From: Symbiodinium microadriaticum
Taxonomy: Eukaryota; Sar; Dinophyceae; Suessiales; Symbiodiniaceae
Reading direction: 5' to 3'
NCBI GenBank assembly: GCA_001939145.1
Contig: LSRX01000858.1
Location: 212,198-276,197 of the forward strand
DNA: 64,000 nucleotides
Shown here: positions 53,057 through 62,878 of the stretch, in pieces
Numbering within the stretch: position 1 is the first letter of the stretch
How the letters are laid out: every line of letters begins with the position of its first letter
Position numbers and translations under genes: made by a program
Notes under the pieces: model-generated
What the model saw: only the letters and a program-made list of their open reading frames with translations
What the model was told of the DNA's origin: nothing
Databases searched by the model: none

Positions 53057-54973
53057 AAAACGCCGCAGTGCAGCTTGCTGAACAGACGAAACTGGGAATG
53101 CACGGGAAGTCCACGGCATCGGATGCACAGTGCCTGCAATCTAGTCACACAGGTCTGACAAGGGCTGGCCCAGTATTGTCATTGCAGCTATGAGCTTGCG
53201 GCTGCTGTTGATTTTGTGCAACTGCGGATCGTATGCTGGTCACTGTTGTCATGTTGATGTGCACATGTTGCGCAGCCCTTACAAGCCGCCAACGGCCAAA
53301 GCATCAGTCAAGTCGACAGCAGCCAGACGTCGGCAGCCCTGAATCCAGACATGATTTGATTTAATGGTATTCAGAAGACTACCCGAGATCTTACAGCTAG
53401 TCAGCATTGCCCCACCCGTGACGAGTTATGTCCGCGGACATTGAAAGAGGATGTCTTGCTTTCAACAACGTCGGGCGCTCAGGCTATCAGAGCTGTCATG
53501 ATGCTCGACTGCAACTTCGCTAAGGCAGAGAGTCTCTACTCGTTTCACAGAGCCAACATCCACGAGCGTCGCCGTGCAGCTACATTTGCCTGGGCCTTGC
53601 AATTTCATCAAGAAAGCTCTTGAAACGCACCATGCCACCATGCATCGATACCAGGCGAGGCTGTTTCCATTGCTTTTGTTCCTCCTGGCCTATGCCTGAG
53701 TGCCAGGAGATGTGATAGATACTGACATGGACAGAGAGTTGCTTAGGTGACTTTTCTAGCAGCACTTGGCTTCGTGCTATCAACGAGACTGCTGTCGCTT
53801 GGATGAGTTTATATGCAGAGCGGCCAGCAGTTGATGCCATGTGCCCATGCAATACAGCGCATGTAGCACAGTGCCGTGTCACTGACTTTGGCTGGGACTT
53901 GAGCTGCATTGCACTGGCTGACAGCGGGACGGCCGGGTCCTCCAAACAACGAGGCAAAGCTCAAACCCAACAGCAGGGGCCCAGCCGCCCAGCACCCCAC
54001 AGTGGGCCCACGATGCCTTTCACCGTATCACTCGTGCTCAGGCATGCTCGGATTCTGGGACAAGCGGCAACAAATGATGTAGGACCAAGAACATGCTGGC
54101 TGCATCGCTATCTCAGGCTGTCCATTTGCGTGTGAAGCTGAGCGGGCAGGCGTTTAAATCTATGCGAGCCGCCTTCGCAGAATTAGGGTTATCTTTGCTG
54201 ATGCATCTGATGCTGTGGATGCTCAGATACAATAGATCTCAATTGCTGCTGCGTTGATGGCTGCGCTGAGGCAGTTCTGAATGCCAGCCTGTGCGCTTGG
54301 CTTGGCATACCATGCAATAGGATTCACATGGATTCACCGAGTTTGCCAGAGTTTCCGTTGTCATTCGCAGAACGTAAAAGATGGAAATGGAAATCAGGTC
54401 TTGGAATGAGCTGCAGAGGAATTCTCTGCCTGCTCGGTGTCCGGAAGATGGCGCTGGAGCTGCAGAGCGAAGTCGTCGAGTTGCACGAGGACCCTGGAAA
54501 AATTCGGGCTCGGCTCGGGGATGCTCGGGCTGGGACGGGGGCTCGGGGGCACCCCGTCTCCGATCAGGATGGCATTCAGCATCTCATCGTTATCGCCAAC
54601 TACAAAGAGGTGCAAAGCCTTGAGGGCAAAACCGTTCCCCGAGTTGCACAAACTCTTCGGCTTTGCTCTGAGGCATAGGTAAGGAGAGTGTCAGGGGGGC
54701 ATGTGGAGCGGCCAGCCGGCCCAAGGCCAGGGTGAGCTGATGTGCAAGCGCAAACAGACACACACACACACACACACACAGAGACACTCTCGCACTCCCA
54801 CTCACTGCTTTCATTCCGGTCATGTTTGTCCTGCTTGGGATTCTGGGGCCTTCTTGTGGCATACGGGTTTGCAGTGGCGCAATGGACGGCGCCGTCGCTG
54901 AAGCTGATCTGCACGGCTGCAATGCCCAGCTTCCCCGAAACACGGCAAAGGCGAGCGAAACCCCTCAGAGTCA
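53057..54973. other. No supported gene; short (CA)n tract
   Basis: Short conflicting frames on both strands. A (CA)n run lies at 54758-54780. Nothing could be assigned. Confidence 0.45.
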
Positions 54974-55095
54974 ATGACGAGATGTCATCTCAGACACTCA
55001 GAAATTTTGAAAGTGTCCGCCTACGACAGGCTTTCGTTTCTCGGGCTCGCGGCTATCATCTACTACTCGGTTTCCGGAGGTCCCTATGGAGTCGA
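54974..55095 (+). CDS. First exon of an APC-type amino-acid/polyamine permease, rest missing
   Basis: From ATG 54974 the frame reads MTRCHLRHSEILKVSAYDRL and then LGLAAIIYYSVSGGPYGVE. The SVSGGPYGVED signature in the first membrane helix is typical of the PUT/LAT-like branch of the APC transporter superfamily, which moves amino acids or polyamines across membranes. A GA donor at 55096 ('gag|gac') would fit the splice style of this genome. The expected next helices (AGP..., WS.P.AL...) were not found before the (TAG)n tract at 55.57 kb, so this is a truncated copy or has a very long intron. The frame continues without meaning to 55234. Confidence 0.45.
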
Positions 55096-55567
55096 GGACA
55101 GAGAGCGCCGTCTCCTGCATGCCATATTTGTGATATGCAGCACTCATGGCGGAGCAAATTGCATGGATCAGTTGCCGAAATCATTGCGAAGGGACGCTTT
55201 GTTTTGCAAAATGTCCACGCCAAAAAGCCCCTGAAAAGTGCGCTGCGAACAGCAGCAGCTTTCCCACAAAGCCGCAAGGCGCAGACTCTGCAGCAGGACG
55301 GTGAGAAGGGCTCGAAGCAACAAATTCAAGCGTCAAACAAAGACATGCAGCATTCTGCCATCGAAACCCATGATAAAAAGCCACGCTTGCGGCAACAGCC
55401 CTAGAAAGTAGAAAGACTCAGAAAAACAGAAAACAGGCACGAGAGGATCAAAAACGGAGGAAAGAAAGCCTTGAAAGGCAAGCAGAACGGAAGAAGGGAG
55501 AAAACCATAAGACGCTGGAAAGTCCCCAACGACTTGCTCGAGAGCTTCTCAATGTCAGCACCGAGTT

Positions 55568-55765
55568 CCCGCGAGGAGTAGCAGTAGCACTAGCAGCAGC
55601 AGCAGCAGGAGCAGGAGCAGGAGCAGGAGCAGTAGTAGTAGTAGTAGTAGTAGTAGTAGCAGCAGCAGCAGCAGTTTTAGCAGTTTTAGCAGTAGTAGCA
55701 GTAGTAGCAGTAGTAGCAGTGGCAGCAGTGGTAGCAGTGGCAGCAGTAGAAGCAGTAGCAGCAGC

Positions 55766-55797
<32 letters not shown>

Positions 55798-55861
55798 CAG
55801 TAGTAGTAGTAGTAGTAGTAGTAGTAGCAGCAGTAGCAGCAGTAGCAAGTGGCAGTAGCAT

Positions 55862-55897
<36 letters not shown>

Positions 55898-55977
55898 CAG
55901 TAGCAGTAGCAGTAGCAGTAGCAGTAGCAGTAGCAGTAGCAGCAGGAGGAGGAGGAGGAGTAGTAGTAGTGGTAGTG

Positions 55978-56016
<39 letters not shown>

Positions 56017-56057
56017 GCAGCAGTTTTCGCAGTTTTAGCAGTAGTAGCAGTAGTAGC

Positions 56058-56105
<48 letters not shown>

Positions 56106-56106
56106 C

Positions 56107-56164
<58 letters not shown>

Positions 56165-56171
56165 CAGTGGC

Positions 56172-56229
<58 letters not shown>

Positions 56230-56232
56230 TTG
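55568..56232. repeat. (TAG)n trinucleotide microsatellite
   Basis: About 660 bases of AGT/AGC/TAG units with short interruptions (for example 'gcagttttagcag'). It generates long poly-Leu, poly-Ser, poly-Val and poly-Thr frames that are not genes. It abuts the 3' side of the LINE. Confidence 0.95.
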
Positions 56233-56550
56233 CATTCCATTGCATTGCACTCGCTGCACCGTGTCTGATGCCTGGCGATAGGGACAGACATTCAATGTCC
56301 GGCGGCTCGAGGCCGCTGTGCGCTGTTGGCACATCCACTGGAACAATCAACTAAACTCATCATAGGAAAAGGAAAGCCTTAGTCCATCTCTTCGAGCTCG
56401 ACCAAAGAGGACGAGAGCAGTGATGCGTCCGTGACGGCTGATTGCACAGCTCCTGTGCCAGCGACGATGCCACTTGCAGTTGCCCCATCTTGTATCGGAA
56501 ACTCCTCATCCGAAAGAAGATCAATAACAACCTCAGCCATATTTGTCTCG

Positions 56551-57183
56551 TCATACCGTGCACCGCGGAAAATGGCCCGAGGCCCGAGAGGAACTACTCG
56601 ATGCAGACTCCTCCGTTGTAGTTTGCTGGGTCGCCAGGTGATTGCTTCGCCGGACTGTGGTGGAGGAGGTCACGCCTGCCCCATCAGCAGTCCGACCGGC
56701 AGCACCCCTATGTCTTCCAGAAAAACCACCAGCCGTTCCGGTTTGTAGGTGCTCTTGGCATCGAGCGCTGTGTCGTTGGCCTCCAGTGCGAAAGCAGGTA
56801 GAGCAGCAGGAACGATATCCCCAGTTGGCCTCTCGGCCACACTGCTCTGTCTGACAGATGCCCGGTGTCCATGCTGCAAGTCCAGCACCCTCCAGCAGCT
56901 GCTGCAACGCTAAGCAACGCTCCCCGTGCCGCATGGGGTCCAGGCCATTACATAATGAACAGCAATGCCTATGTCGTCGCCCCAAAATCTGAAAGGTGCA
57001 GCCAGGTGTCCTGCAGTTGCGGAGATTCATCCCCGGCCCCCCACGGATGGCCAAGCGGCCGGCTTCCGATACCTCCCTTGAAAGCAACTGCTCAGCAACG
57101 GATGCAGACCAGAGAACGTCAGGGACTTCAGAGGCAGGTTCGTAGAGACCCGGGCAGCGCACCCATCCAGCATGCAAAGACAC
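56551..57183 (-). CDS. CCH zinc-repeat protein at the 3' part of the LINE
   Basis: A 210-codon frame with two similar Cys/His units: CRTPGCTFQILGRRHRHCCS...CNG...HGERC and CQTEQCGREANWGYRSCCS...CFR...HSARC, each C-x4-C, C-C-x2-C, H-x3-C, likely zinc-binding. The rest is Ser/Thr- and Arg-rich. I recall similar HxHCCSxC units in many dinoflagellate proteins but cannot name a family. The N-terminus before the first unit is uncertain. It may be the last part of the LINE polyprotein after another frame change, or a host gene. Confidence 0.5.
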   Translation of the reverse strand: MSLHAGWVRCPGLYEPASEVPDVLWSASVAEQLLSREVSEAGRLAIRGGPGMNLRNCRTPGCTFQILGRRHRHCCSLCNGLDPMRHGERCLALQQLLEGAGLAAWTPGICQTEQCGREANWGYRSCCSTCFRTGGQRHSARCQEHLQTGTAGGFSGRHRGAAGRTADGAGVTSSTTVRRSNHLATQQTTTEESASSSSSRASGHFPRCTV

Positions 57184-57558
57184 CTGAGCTCATGCAAATG
57201 GCATACTACAGCAGGTATCTGCGCTGCGCGTTGCGACAACTGGAAGGCAGGCGAGCAAAGCGCATCGGCAAAAGGTCAGTTTTCAAGTCCTCTGCTGCAA
57301 CTCTCACCCCAAGCTAGACCAGATGTGAAGCCTCATGCGCACATCAAAAAACTACCGTGCGGAGTCCGGCACGAATGCCCCTGCGACTCCGGCCGTGTTG
57401 GTAGCAGCGGTCACTAGCTACGAGGGGGTGGGCGCAGCGTGGAAGTGGCAGGGGAAGGAGAGGGACTATGTAAAAACAACCCCAGTCACCCCAAGCAAAC
57501 CAGCCAAAAACCCAGCTGTGCGTGTCTCTCTGAGACACTCCTAAAGGGCCGGCTCCAC

Positions 57559-58433
57559 TCAGTCCACAATCTCTATCTCCGGCACTGCAGGCGGGACAGC
57601 AGCTGGTAAGACCCGCGGCGGACAGAATCCCAGCTCATGCAATGTACGCAGGTTAGAGGCACGCAGGCTCTCGTATTGCCCAATAACATATGCTATGAGC
57701 ACCAGCCGGTCCCCTTGCGTTGACGCCTCCGTACAATGCGGATGGCTGAATGTAGGCTCTGCATCCACATGTGTCCCTGGCTGTGATGCGACAGGCCTAG
57801 GATTAGGCTACAGAAAGGCGCATTCTGCCTATCAACGTGCAAGCCAGCCACGTTGTTGACTGTGATCAACACTGTTGTCCACGAGAAGCCGGAGTGGAGA
57901 CTGCAGATTAGCAGGTTGAGCAATCTGAGCACCGAGCCAAACTGCTCCGTCTGCTTGCATAGCCCAGCAAACCCGTGGTGACCATAGGCCCCAGCCGAAA
58001 ATTGCGACTGCGGGTGAGGCTGATGCTGCCTTTTGACATCCCGAAACGGCAAAAGGCTGACCACAGCCGACCAGAGAGAGCCGGATCCCTCCAGAAGATA
58101 GCACGCTGCCGCATGCTCTGCCTCGTGCATGCTGTCGTCAGGCGGCCCAAGTGCAGGCGGAAAACGAACGGCGTCCGTGCTCTGCAGGTAATAACCCAAC
58201 CTGCGCGCATAGTCCTGAAAAACCAGCAGCTCATCCTCGGGCAAAAGCCGGCAGGCCATATGACACAACTCATTTGTTGAAGCCATCGAGAGGCTAGGAG
58301 GGACAGTCCTGCCAACGGCAGCCATCAGGCACTGCAGCGCGTTCAGAAGAAGGAGCTCTTCCAGCGAGTCGTAGTAAATATGACTCGGCAGAGCAAGCTC
58401 TCGACATATATCGTCCAACTGTCTCTCAGTCAT
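57559..58433 (-). pseudogene. 2OG-Fe(II) dioxygenase (TET/JBP-like) of the LINE, frameshifted
   Basis: The first frame (58433-57693) has a helical N-terminal region and then, near residues 190-220, TTVLITVNNVAGLHVDRQN followed by SLILGLSHHSQG: the HxD iron-binding pair with the usual N and S-L-x-L-G strand. The signal then shifts frame near 57765 into 57768-57559, which supplies the distal His and the 2OG-binding Arg in HCTEASTQGDRLVLIAYVIG. The order HxD...H...R with the ...GDRLVLIAY strand is that of TET/JBP-type base dioxygenases. The single frameshift separates the two halves. It follows the USP frame after a 435-base gap on the same strand. Confidence 0.68.
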
Positions 58434-58867
58434 GGAGGTATATGGGAGCGGGCAGCGTACGCAAGGCAGAGCAGTAACGGCAGGCTAAATATGCTGGAGC
58501 TGGTGAGCCGAGCACGCACTGGCAGATTCGGCAGTGGCTGGCGAATGCATATGCAGGAAAAACACTGGCACAGGATCGAGGACTGAGCGCCACACAGTCG
58601 CACAGTCGCGGCCCACTGTCCCCGGACCAGCTAGTCTTGGGCTCTTTGACTCGAGAAAGACGAGGTGAAGCAAGGCTTTCAACAGCAGCATGAGCTACTG
58701 CAACAACATTAACAGACTGGAGTATAGAAACTGGCAGGCACGACTTTATTCATGGGCAGCAGATGCAATTGCGCTTCGGCATGCAGGTCACCCTTACCCT
58801 GCCCTGGAGACCCTTGCAGTCCGCAGCAGCCAGAGGCGGCGCGGCCCGGCACGAATGCCCGTGCAGC

Positions 58868-60382
58868 CTACGCCCCTCCGGGATCCCGCAACAACCCTAT
58901 AAGGTAAGCGTTAGAGTCTATGTGCTTGATCTCCTTAGTTCTGGACTGCCTTGGCTTGCGATTATCATCACAAATTCGGTACGACCATGGTGGCGTACAA
59001 GGCTGCGGGCTGGATACGACTTCGGCCCCAGGAGTACAGAGGGCAGCCTGGTAATGCCCGGAGTCAAGACTATGGCCGGTATGGAAAACGCAGCTAACTA
59101 TGCGATAGGTTTCCGTGCGTGTATCCAGCCCTTTGGAGTCAAGAAAAACCGGGAGGCCGATCCGCTCACCCGGCCTGCAGCAAACAGATGTGATGCATTT
59201 TCGGGTCTCGCCACTGCTACTTGCATAGCGTTTGAGCTGTAAGACCAGAGCACCGCCGGGTTCATACAAGCCATGCACCGTGTGCTGGTTAGACCAATGA
59301 TCTATGACAGCTTGCAGATCCGGGCCTTGAACCTCCACCGGTATCGGCGCCAGCAACGGGCCTGAATCCACAATCAAGCAGGGATCTGCCAATCTTGCCT
59401 GCCATTCACCTGGGTAAGCCGGGGGCTGGGCATACGCCAGCAGATGCGCGCAGAAAGATCCCGCATCCTGTTGGCGGTGCAGTTGTGGCCAGCCGGTAAG
59501 GACAGGCATCCACGGCAAGCTGCCCGGAAGGGTATGTTTGCCTAAGGCAAGGACTTTCTGAAGAGCCACCGCGGCTCTTCCGTAGCAGTCTCTGGGCCTT
59601 TCCGAGCAGGCGCCAAGCCAGGCAAGGGCTTGAGCAACGGCATTCACATAGCAAACGTTACCGCTGTTGGTGAGCTGAGCAGTAGGCGCAGTATGTAACC
59701 AGGACCATTGGCCTAGGAACCAGTTTCTGCTTTCTAGCTCCAAGCAACGCCGACCTCGATTCTGATACAGCTTGACAAGCATGTGGTGGACTGAGCGAAG
59801 GCCAAGGCGTGCACGCAGAGTCTGACTCCGCTCATGCCAGAGGTGAGCTGGGCTTCTAGCTATACCCCGCAGGTTCTTCGCATCTTGAGCTTCCAATTTA
59901 CGGAGAACGCCAAACGTAACCCCCACAGCATGTTGACCATACAGGAACGAACTTCGGACGCAAGCTTGATAGAGAATGGCCCGCTGTCTGACCCGAAGCC
60001 CTGCACTATGAAGAACCCGCAAAAGTCTGTGCCGGACTTGCGCTCCGGCCCGCAGCCGATGTTTGCACGTCTGCATGGACACCCACTGCCCGCACACGAC
60101 GCAGTATGTGCGCAGGGCTGGGCCGTACTGCGGATGCTGAAGCACTTGTCTCCAATTTTGAAGCAGCAGTCGGCGGAAATCAGGTGTTTGGATCAACGAC
60201 GTGTCCATCTGCACGTCTGGAGAGGCCCAGCACGAATGCCCCTGCGGCCTCTCGACTGCAGAAGGTTCCCTGCCTTCCACAGTCTGTGCAGATCGGCCGT
60301 TGCTGTGGCCATGCAGAACAATGCAGGATTTACGTATGTGTTTACGGAAACGCGAGTGAACTTCTTCCCACAGTGTCTGCAA
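58868..60382 (-). CDS. LINE segment with USP-type ubiquitin hydrolase domain
   Basis: A 504-codon frame. It starts in the second zinc finger (FRKHIRKSC), passes a third Cys pair (CVVCGQWVS), then an inserted repeat of the RT thumb (59692-60076), and continues into a peptidase. The Cys box is LTNSGNVCYVNAVAQALAWL (pattern N-x-G-N-x-C-Y-x-N) and the His box is HTGHSLDSGHYQAAL, separated by about 180 residues; both are diagnostic of USP/UCH deubiquitinases, which cleave ubiquitin from proteins. The catalytic Cys and His are present; a following Asn/Asp is plausible in YRICDDN. The domain is short for a USP (about 280 residues). The frame ends at 58868. It has no break of its own apart from the duplication. 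Confidence 0.82.
   Translation of the reverse strand: MQTLWEEVHSRFRKHIRKSCIVLHGHSNGRSAQTVEGREPSAVERPQGHSCWASPDVQMDTSLIQTPDFRRLLLQNWRQVLQHPQYGPALRTYCVVCGQWVSMQTCKHRLRAGAQVRHRLLRVLHSAGLRVRQRAILYQACVRSSFLYGQHAVGVTFGVLRKLEAQDAKNLRGIARSPAHLWHERSQTLRARLGLRSVHHMLVKLYQNRGRRCLELESRNWFLGQWSWLHTAPTAQLTNSGNVCYVNAVAQALAWLGACSERPRDCYGRAAVALQKVLALGKHTLPGSLPWMPVLTGWPQLHRQQDAGSFCAHLLAYAQPPAYPGEWQARLADPCLIVDSGPLLAPIPVEVQGPDLQAVIDHWSNQHTVHGLYEPGGALVLQLKRYASSSGETRKCITSVCCRPGERIGLPVFLDSKGLDTRTETYRIVSCVFHTGHSLDSGHYQAALCTPGAEVVSSPQPCTPPWSYRICDDNRKPRQSRTKEIKHIDSNAYLIGLLRDPGGA
59692..60076 (-). repeat. 385-bp direct repeat, copy A
   Basis: Appears identical to 60588-60972, offset by 896 bases. It encodes the RT thumb segment from QTCKHRLRAG to WSWLH and lies in frame inside the USP-bearing ORF, between the third Cys motif and the USP Cys box. 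Confidence 0.92.
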
Positions 60383-62682
60383 TGCGGCATACCATCCAAC
60401 ATATGCTGATTCCAGCGAGGGTTAGTCGGACGGGCTGAGCAGTGTTCGGTGCCATGTGCACTGCGCATGTGTTTCCTAACCTGGCCCATACTGGTAAAGT
60501 ACTGCCCACACCGTTCACAAGCAACAGCACGCGTGCAGGTAGCGGCATGCAGTCCACCTTCGTTACCTGTTGAGCTAACCTCAGCACTATGTAACCAGGA
60601 CCATTGGCCTAGGAACCAGTTTCTGCTTTCTAGCTCCAAGCAACGCCGACCTCGATTCTGATACAGCTTGACAAGCATGTGGTGGACTGAGCGAAGGCCA
60701 AGGCGTGCACGCAGAGTCTGACTCCGCTCATGCCAGAGGTGAGCTGGGCTTCTAGCTATACCCCGCAGGTTCTTCGCATCTTGAGCTTCCAATTTACGGA
60801 GAACGCCAAACGTAACCCCCACAGCATGTTGACCATACAGGAACGAACTTCGGACGCAAGCTTGATAGAGAATGGCCCGCTGTCTGACCCGAAGCCCTGC
60901 ACTATGAAGAACCCGCAAAAGTCTGTGCCGGACTTGCGCTCCGGCCCGCAGCCGATGTTTGCACGTCTGCATCTCGAAACTACCAAGGGAGGCCACTACG
61001 CCTAGATAGGTGAAGTGACTAACTCGAGGGAGATAAATCGGATGAGAAGGCGTGCCCACGCTAACGGTAAAGCCCTCCTTTGCACGATGCAGATGTGCTT
61101 TCAGCCAACGCTTGCCAGTGGCTCCCTGCAATTGTATGATCAACTGTGATTTTGCCGCGTTGACCTGCATCCCCGTGGATGTAAGGAGATCAAATGTAGA
61201 TCTGATGCACCTACACATATGGTCAAGATCGGCCGTGCTGTTGATGATCCATTGCAGCAGGGAATCATCTGCATACAGAGTAATGAACTCATCGGCCCAT
61301 TCCTGCCCCACACGGGAACACAGCTCATCATACAACCACCCCGTGAAGATAGCAAACAACAGTGGCGACAGCGAGCACCCTTGACGGATTCCGCGCTGCA
61401 TCGGAAATTGCCGCTCCTGCTCTCCTACTTTGATGCGATACAGGCAATCCTGATGGATGTCAAGAATGAGATCATGCAAGTCTGCAGGAACCGAAGCGCG
61501 ATGCAGCGAGGCTGACAGGGCCCAGCGCGGCACCATGTCGAACGCGCGGCTCAGGTCAATTGATAAAAGGGCTCCTCCTCTGCATTGGTGAGCATCTAAG
61601 CCCGCGCGCTTATCGTGAACCGACCTAACCCCACTACGCATGAGGTCTCTAACGCGCGAGCATCTACAAAAGACCCGACTAATTGCCTGATCAATCGACC
61701 TGCCCTCGACGTAAGCAAACTGCGGCTTGGACATCAGGTAGGGCCGTACTATCTCCATCAGCCGTCCCTTGATCATTGTGGCTAGTAGCTTGCTTGAGGG
61801 GTCCTGGAGACCTAGCGGCCTGAGGTCCTGGGGTCGGCGGGAGGGCGTACCGGGTTTAGGAAGAAGGGACAGTGCACAGTCTGTCATGTCACTAGGCAGA
61901 CGGCTGGTGGTGCCCCTGTGCGCACCAAAAAGTTGCAGGAAATAGGTCGTGAAGGTCTCTGGCGTGAGTTGCCAGATCTCTGCCATCACGCTGGTTTCCC
62001 GAACAGCTTTCCTAACTTTCAGTTCCTGGATAGCATGCAGGACCTCCTGTCGGGTGAACCCCGGATCCGCGCAAGAGCTATGGTAGCTGTCATACGGCTG
62101 GGCCGAGAAAGCGTCTGCGAAGTAGCTATGCACTTCCTGAAGTTGCTGTTCTTTGGAAAGCAGCTGCCCCTGAGAGCCCCGGATACGCACTACCTCACGG
62201 CGCCGTTTGGGGGCAATGGCTTGCACCACAGCGTAAACAGCCCGATAATCATGTTTATTAGCTGCCTGCTGCGCACACTGGATTTGGTCGTGCAACCACT
62301 GCCTCCTGGCGTATCGGCTCGCCCGTCGCAGAGCCCTCCACGATCGCAAAAACTTGGTGTACCGCTTCCATGCCTCTACTACCTGCCTCAGGTTCCTACG
62401 TGGACCATGTCTAGGAACACGACGCATTGCGCTATGCCACTGCCACATTTCCCTGATGCGATGAATAACCAGCTCGTGCTCACCTGCGCGTGCGCGTCGT
62501 CTGCGGCGGGCAGGAAAATGTTGCCGGCACTTGGCCAGCAGCTGCGCATTGAGCTGTGGCAGCGTGAGTTGGCCCACGGCCAGTTGGACTATATTCTCTA
62601 CCTCAGTTTTAAAGGCAGTCGCCCCGGCATCCCCTTTGGCAAGTGTTTCCTGCATAGCGGCGCGATCATATCTAGGGGTCAA
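60193..62682 (-). CDS. LINE reverse transcriptase with C-terminal zinc fingers
   Basis: An 829-codon frame that begins (at TTG 62682) directly in phase with the endonuclease tail after the TAG at 62716. RT motifs: LLSIDLSRAFDMVP, IRQGCSLSPLLFAIF, and the catalytic LYADDSLL, then a thumb region (LRAGAQVRHRLLRVLHSAGL). The C-terminus has a C2H2 finger (CERCGQYFTSMGQVRKHMRS) and the start of a second (CRHCGKKFT), where the frame goes wrong near 60355; the finger's KHIRKSC half continues in the frame of the next ORF. The thumb segment 60588-60972 is one copy of the 385-bp duplication. Confidence 0.88.
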   Translation of the reverse strand: MTPRYDRAAMQETLAKGDAGATAFKTEVENIVQLAVGQLTLPQLNAQLLAKCRQHFPARRRRRARAGEHELVIHRIREMWQWHSAMRRVPRHGPRRNLRQVVEAWKRYTKFLRSWRALRRASRYARRQWLHDQIQCAQQAANKHDYRAVYAVVQAIAPKRRREVVRIRGSQGQLLSKEQQLQEVHSYFADAFSAQPYDSYHSSCADPGFTRQEVLHAIQELKVRKAVRETSVMAEIWQLTPETFTTYFLQLFGAHRGTTSRLPSDMTDCALSLLPKPGTPSRRPQDLRPLGLQDPSSKLLATMIKGRLMEIVRPYLMSKPQFAYVEGRSIDQAISRVFCRCSRVRDLMRSGVRSVHDKRAGLDAHQCRGGALLSIDLSRAFDMVPRWALSASLHRASVPADLHDLILDIHQDCLYRIKVGEQERQFPMQRGIRQGCSLSPLLFAIFTGWLYDELCSRVGQEWADEFITLYADDSLLQWIINSTADLDHMCRCIRSTFDLLTSTGMQVNAAKSQLIIQLQGATGKRWLKAHLHRAKEGFTVSVGTPSHPIYLPRVSHFTYLGVVASLGSFEMQTCKHRLRAGAQVRHRLLRVLHSAGLRVRQRAILYQACVRSSFLYGQHAVGVTFGVLRKLEAQDAKNLRGIARSPAHLWHERSQTLRARLGLRSVHHMLVKLYQNRGRRCLELESRNWFLGQWSWLHSAEVSSTGNEGGLHAATCTRAVACERCGQYFTSMGQVRKHMRSAHGTEHCSARPTNPRWNQHMLDGMPHCRHCGKKFTRVSVNTYVNPALFCMATATADLHRLWKAGNLLQSRGRRGIRAGPLQTCRWTRR
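60588..60972 (-). repeat. 385-bp direct repeat, copy B
   Basis: The copy in its expected place in the RT ORF, between the palm and the first zinc finger. The two copies are separated by 511 bases. Confidence 0.92.
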
Positions 62683-62878
62683 ACGCTTACTCCTACTGAG
62701 CCACCAGCCAGCAACCTAAGGTATGTTGGCCTGAACCGGTCTATGCCGTGGACCATGACGAGACGGAGCAAGATTCAGTTGGATGGGCTTGGCCCTACGG
62801 GATTCCTGATCAGCTGCATTCCTACGCGTGAGCAGGAAATCCACCTGGGAGGATTGCTGTCCATTGAGGAAAGTGGCG

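Noticed and set aside
55448..56354. Long frames on both strands coding poly-Leu, poly-Ser, poly-Val or poly-Thr
   Set aside because: Products of the (TAG)n microsatellite without stops; no unique sequence.
57364..60245. Recurring 'gcacgaatgcccctgc' word at about 57366, 58849 and 60230
   Set aside because: In one place it encodes QGHSC of the LINE; three inexact hits are too few to call a repeat family or boundary.
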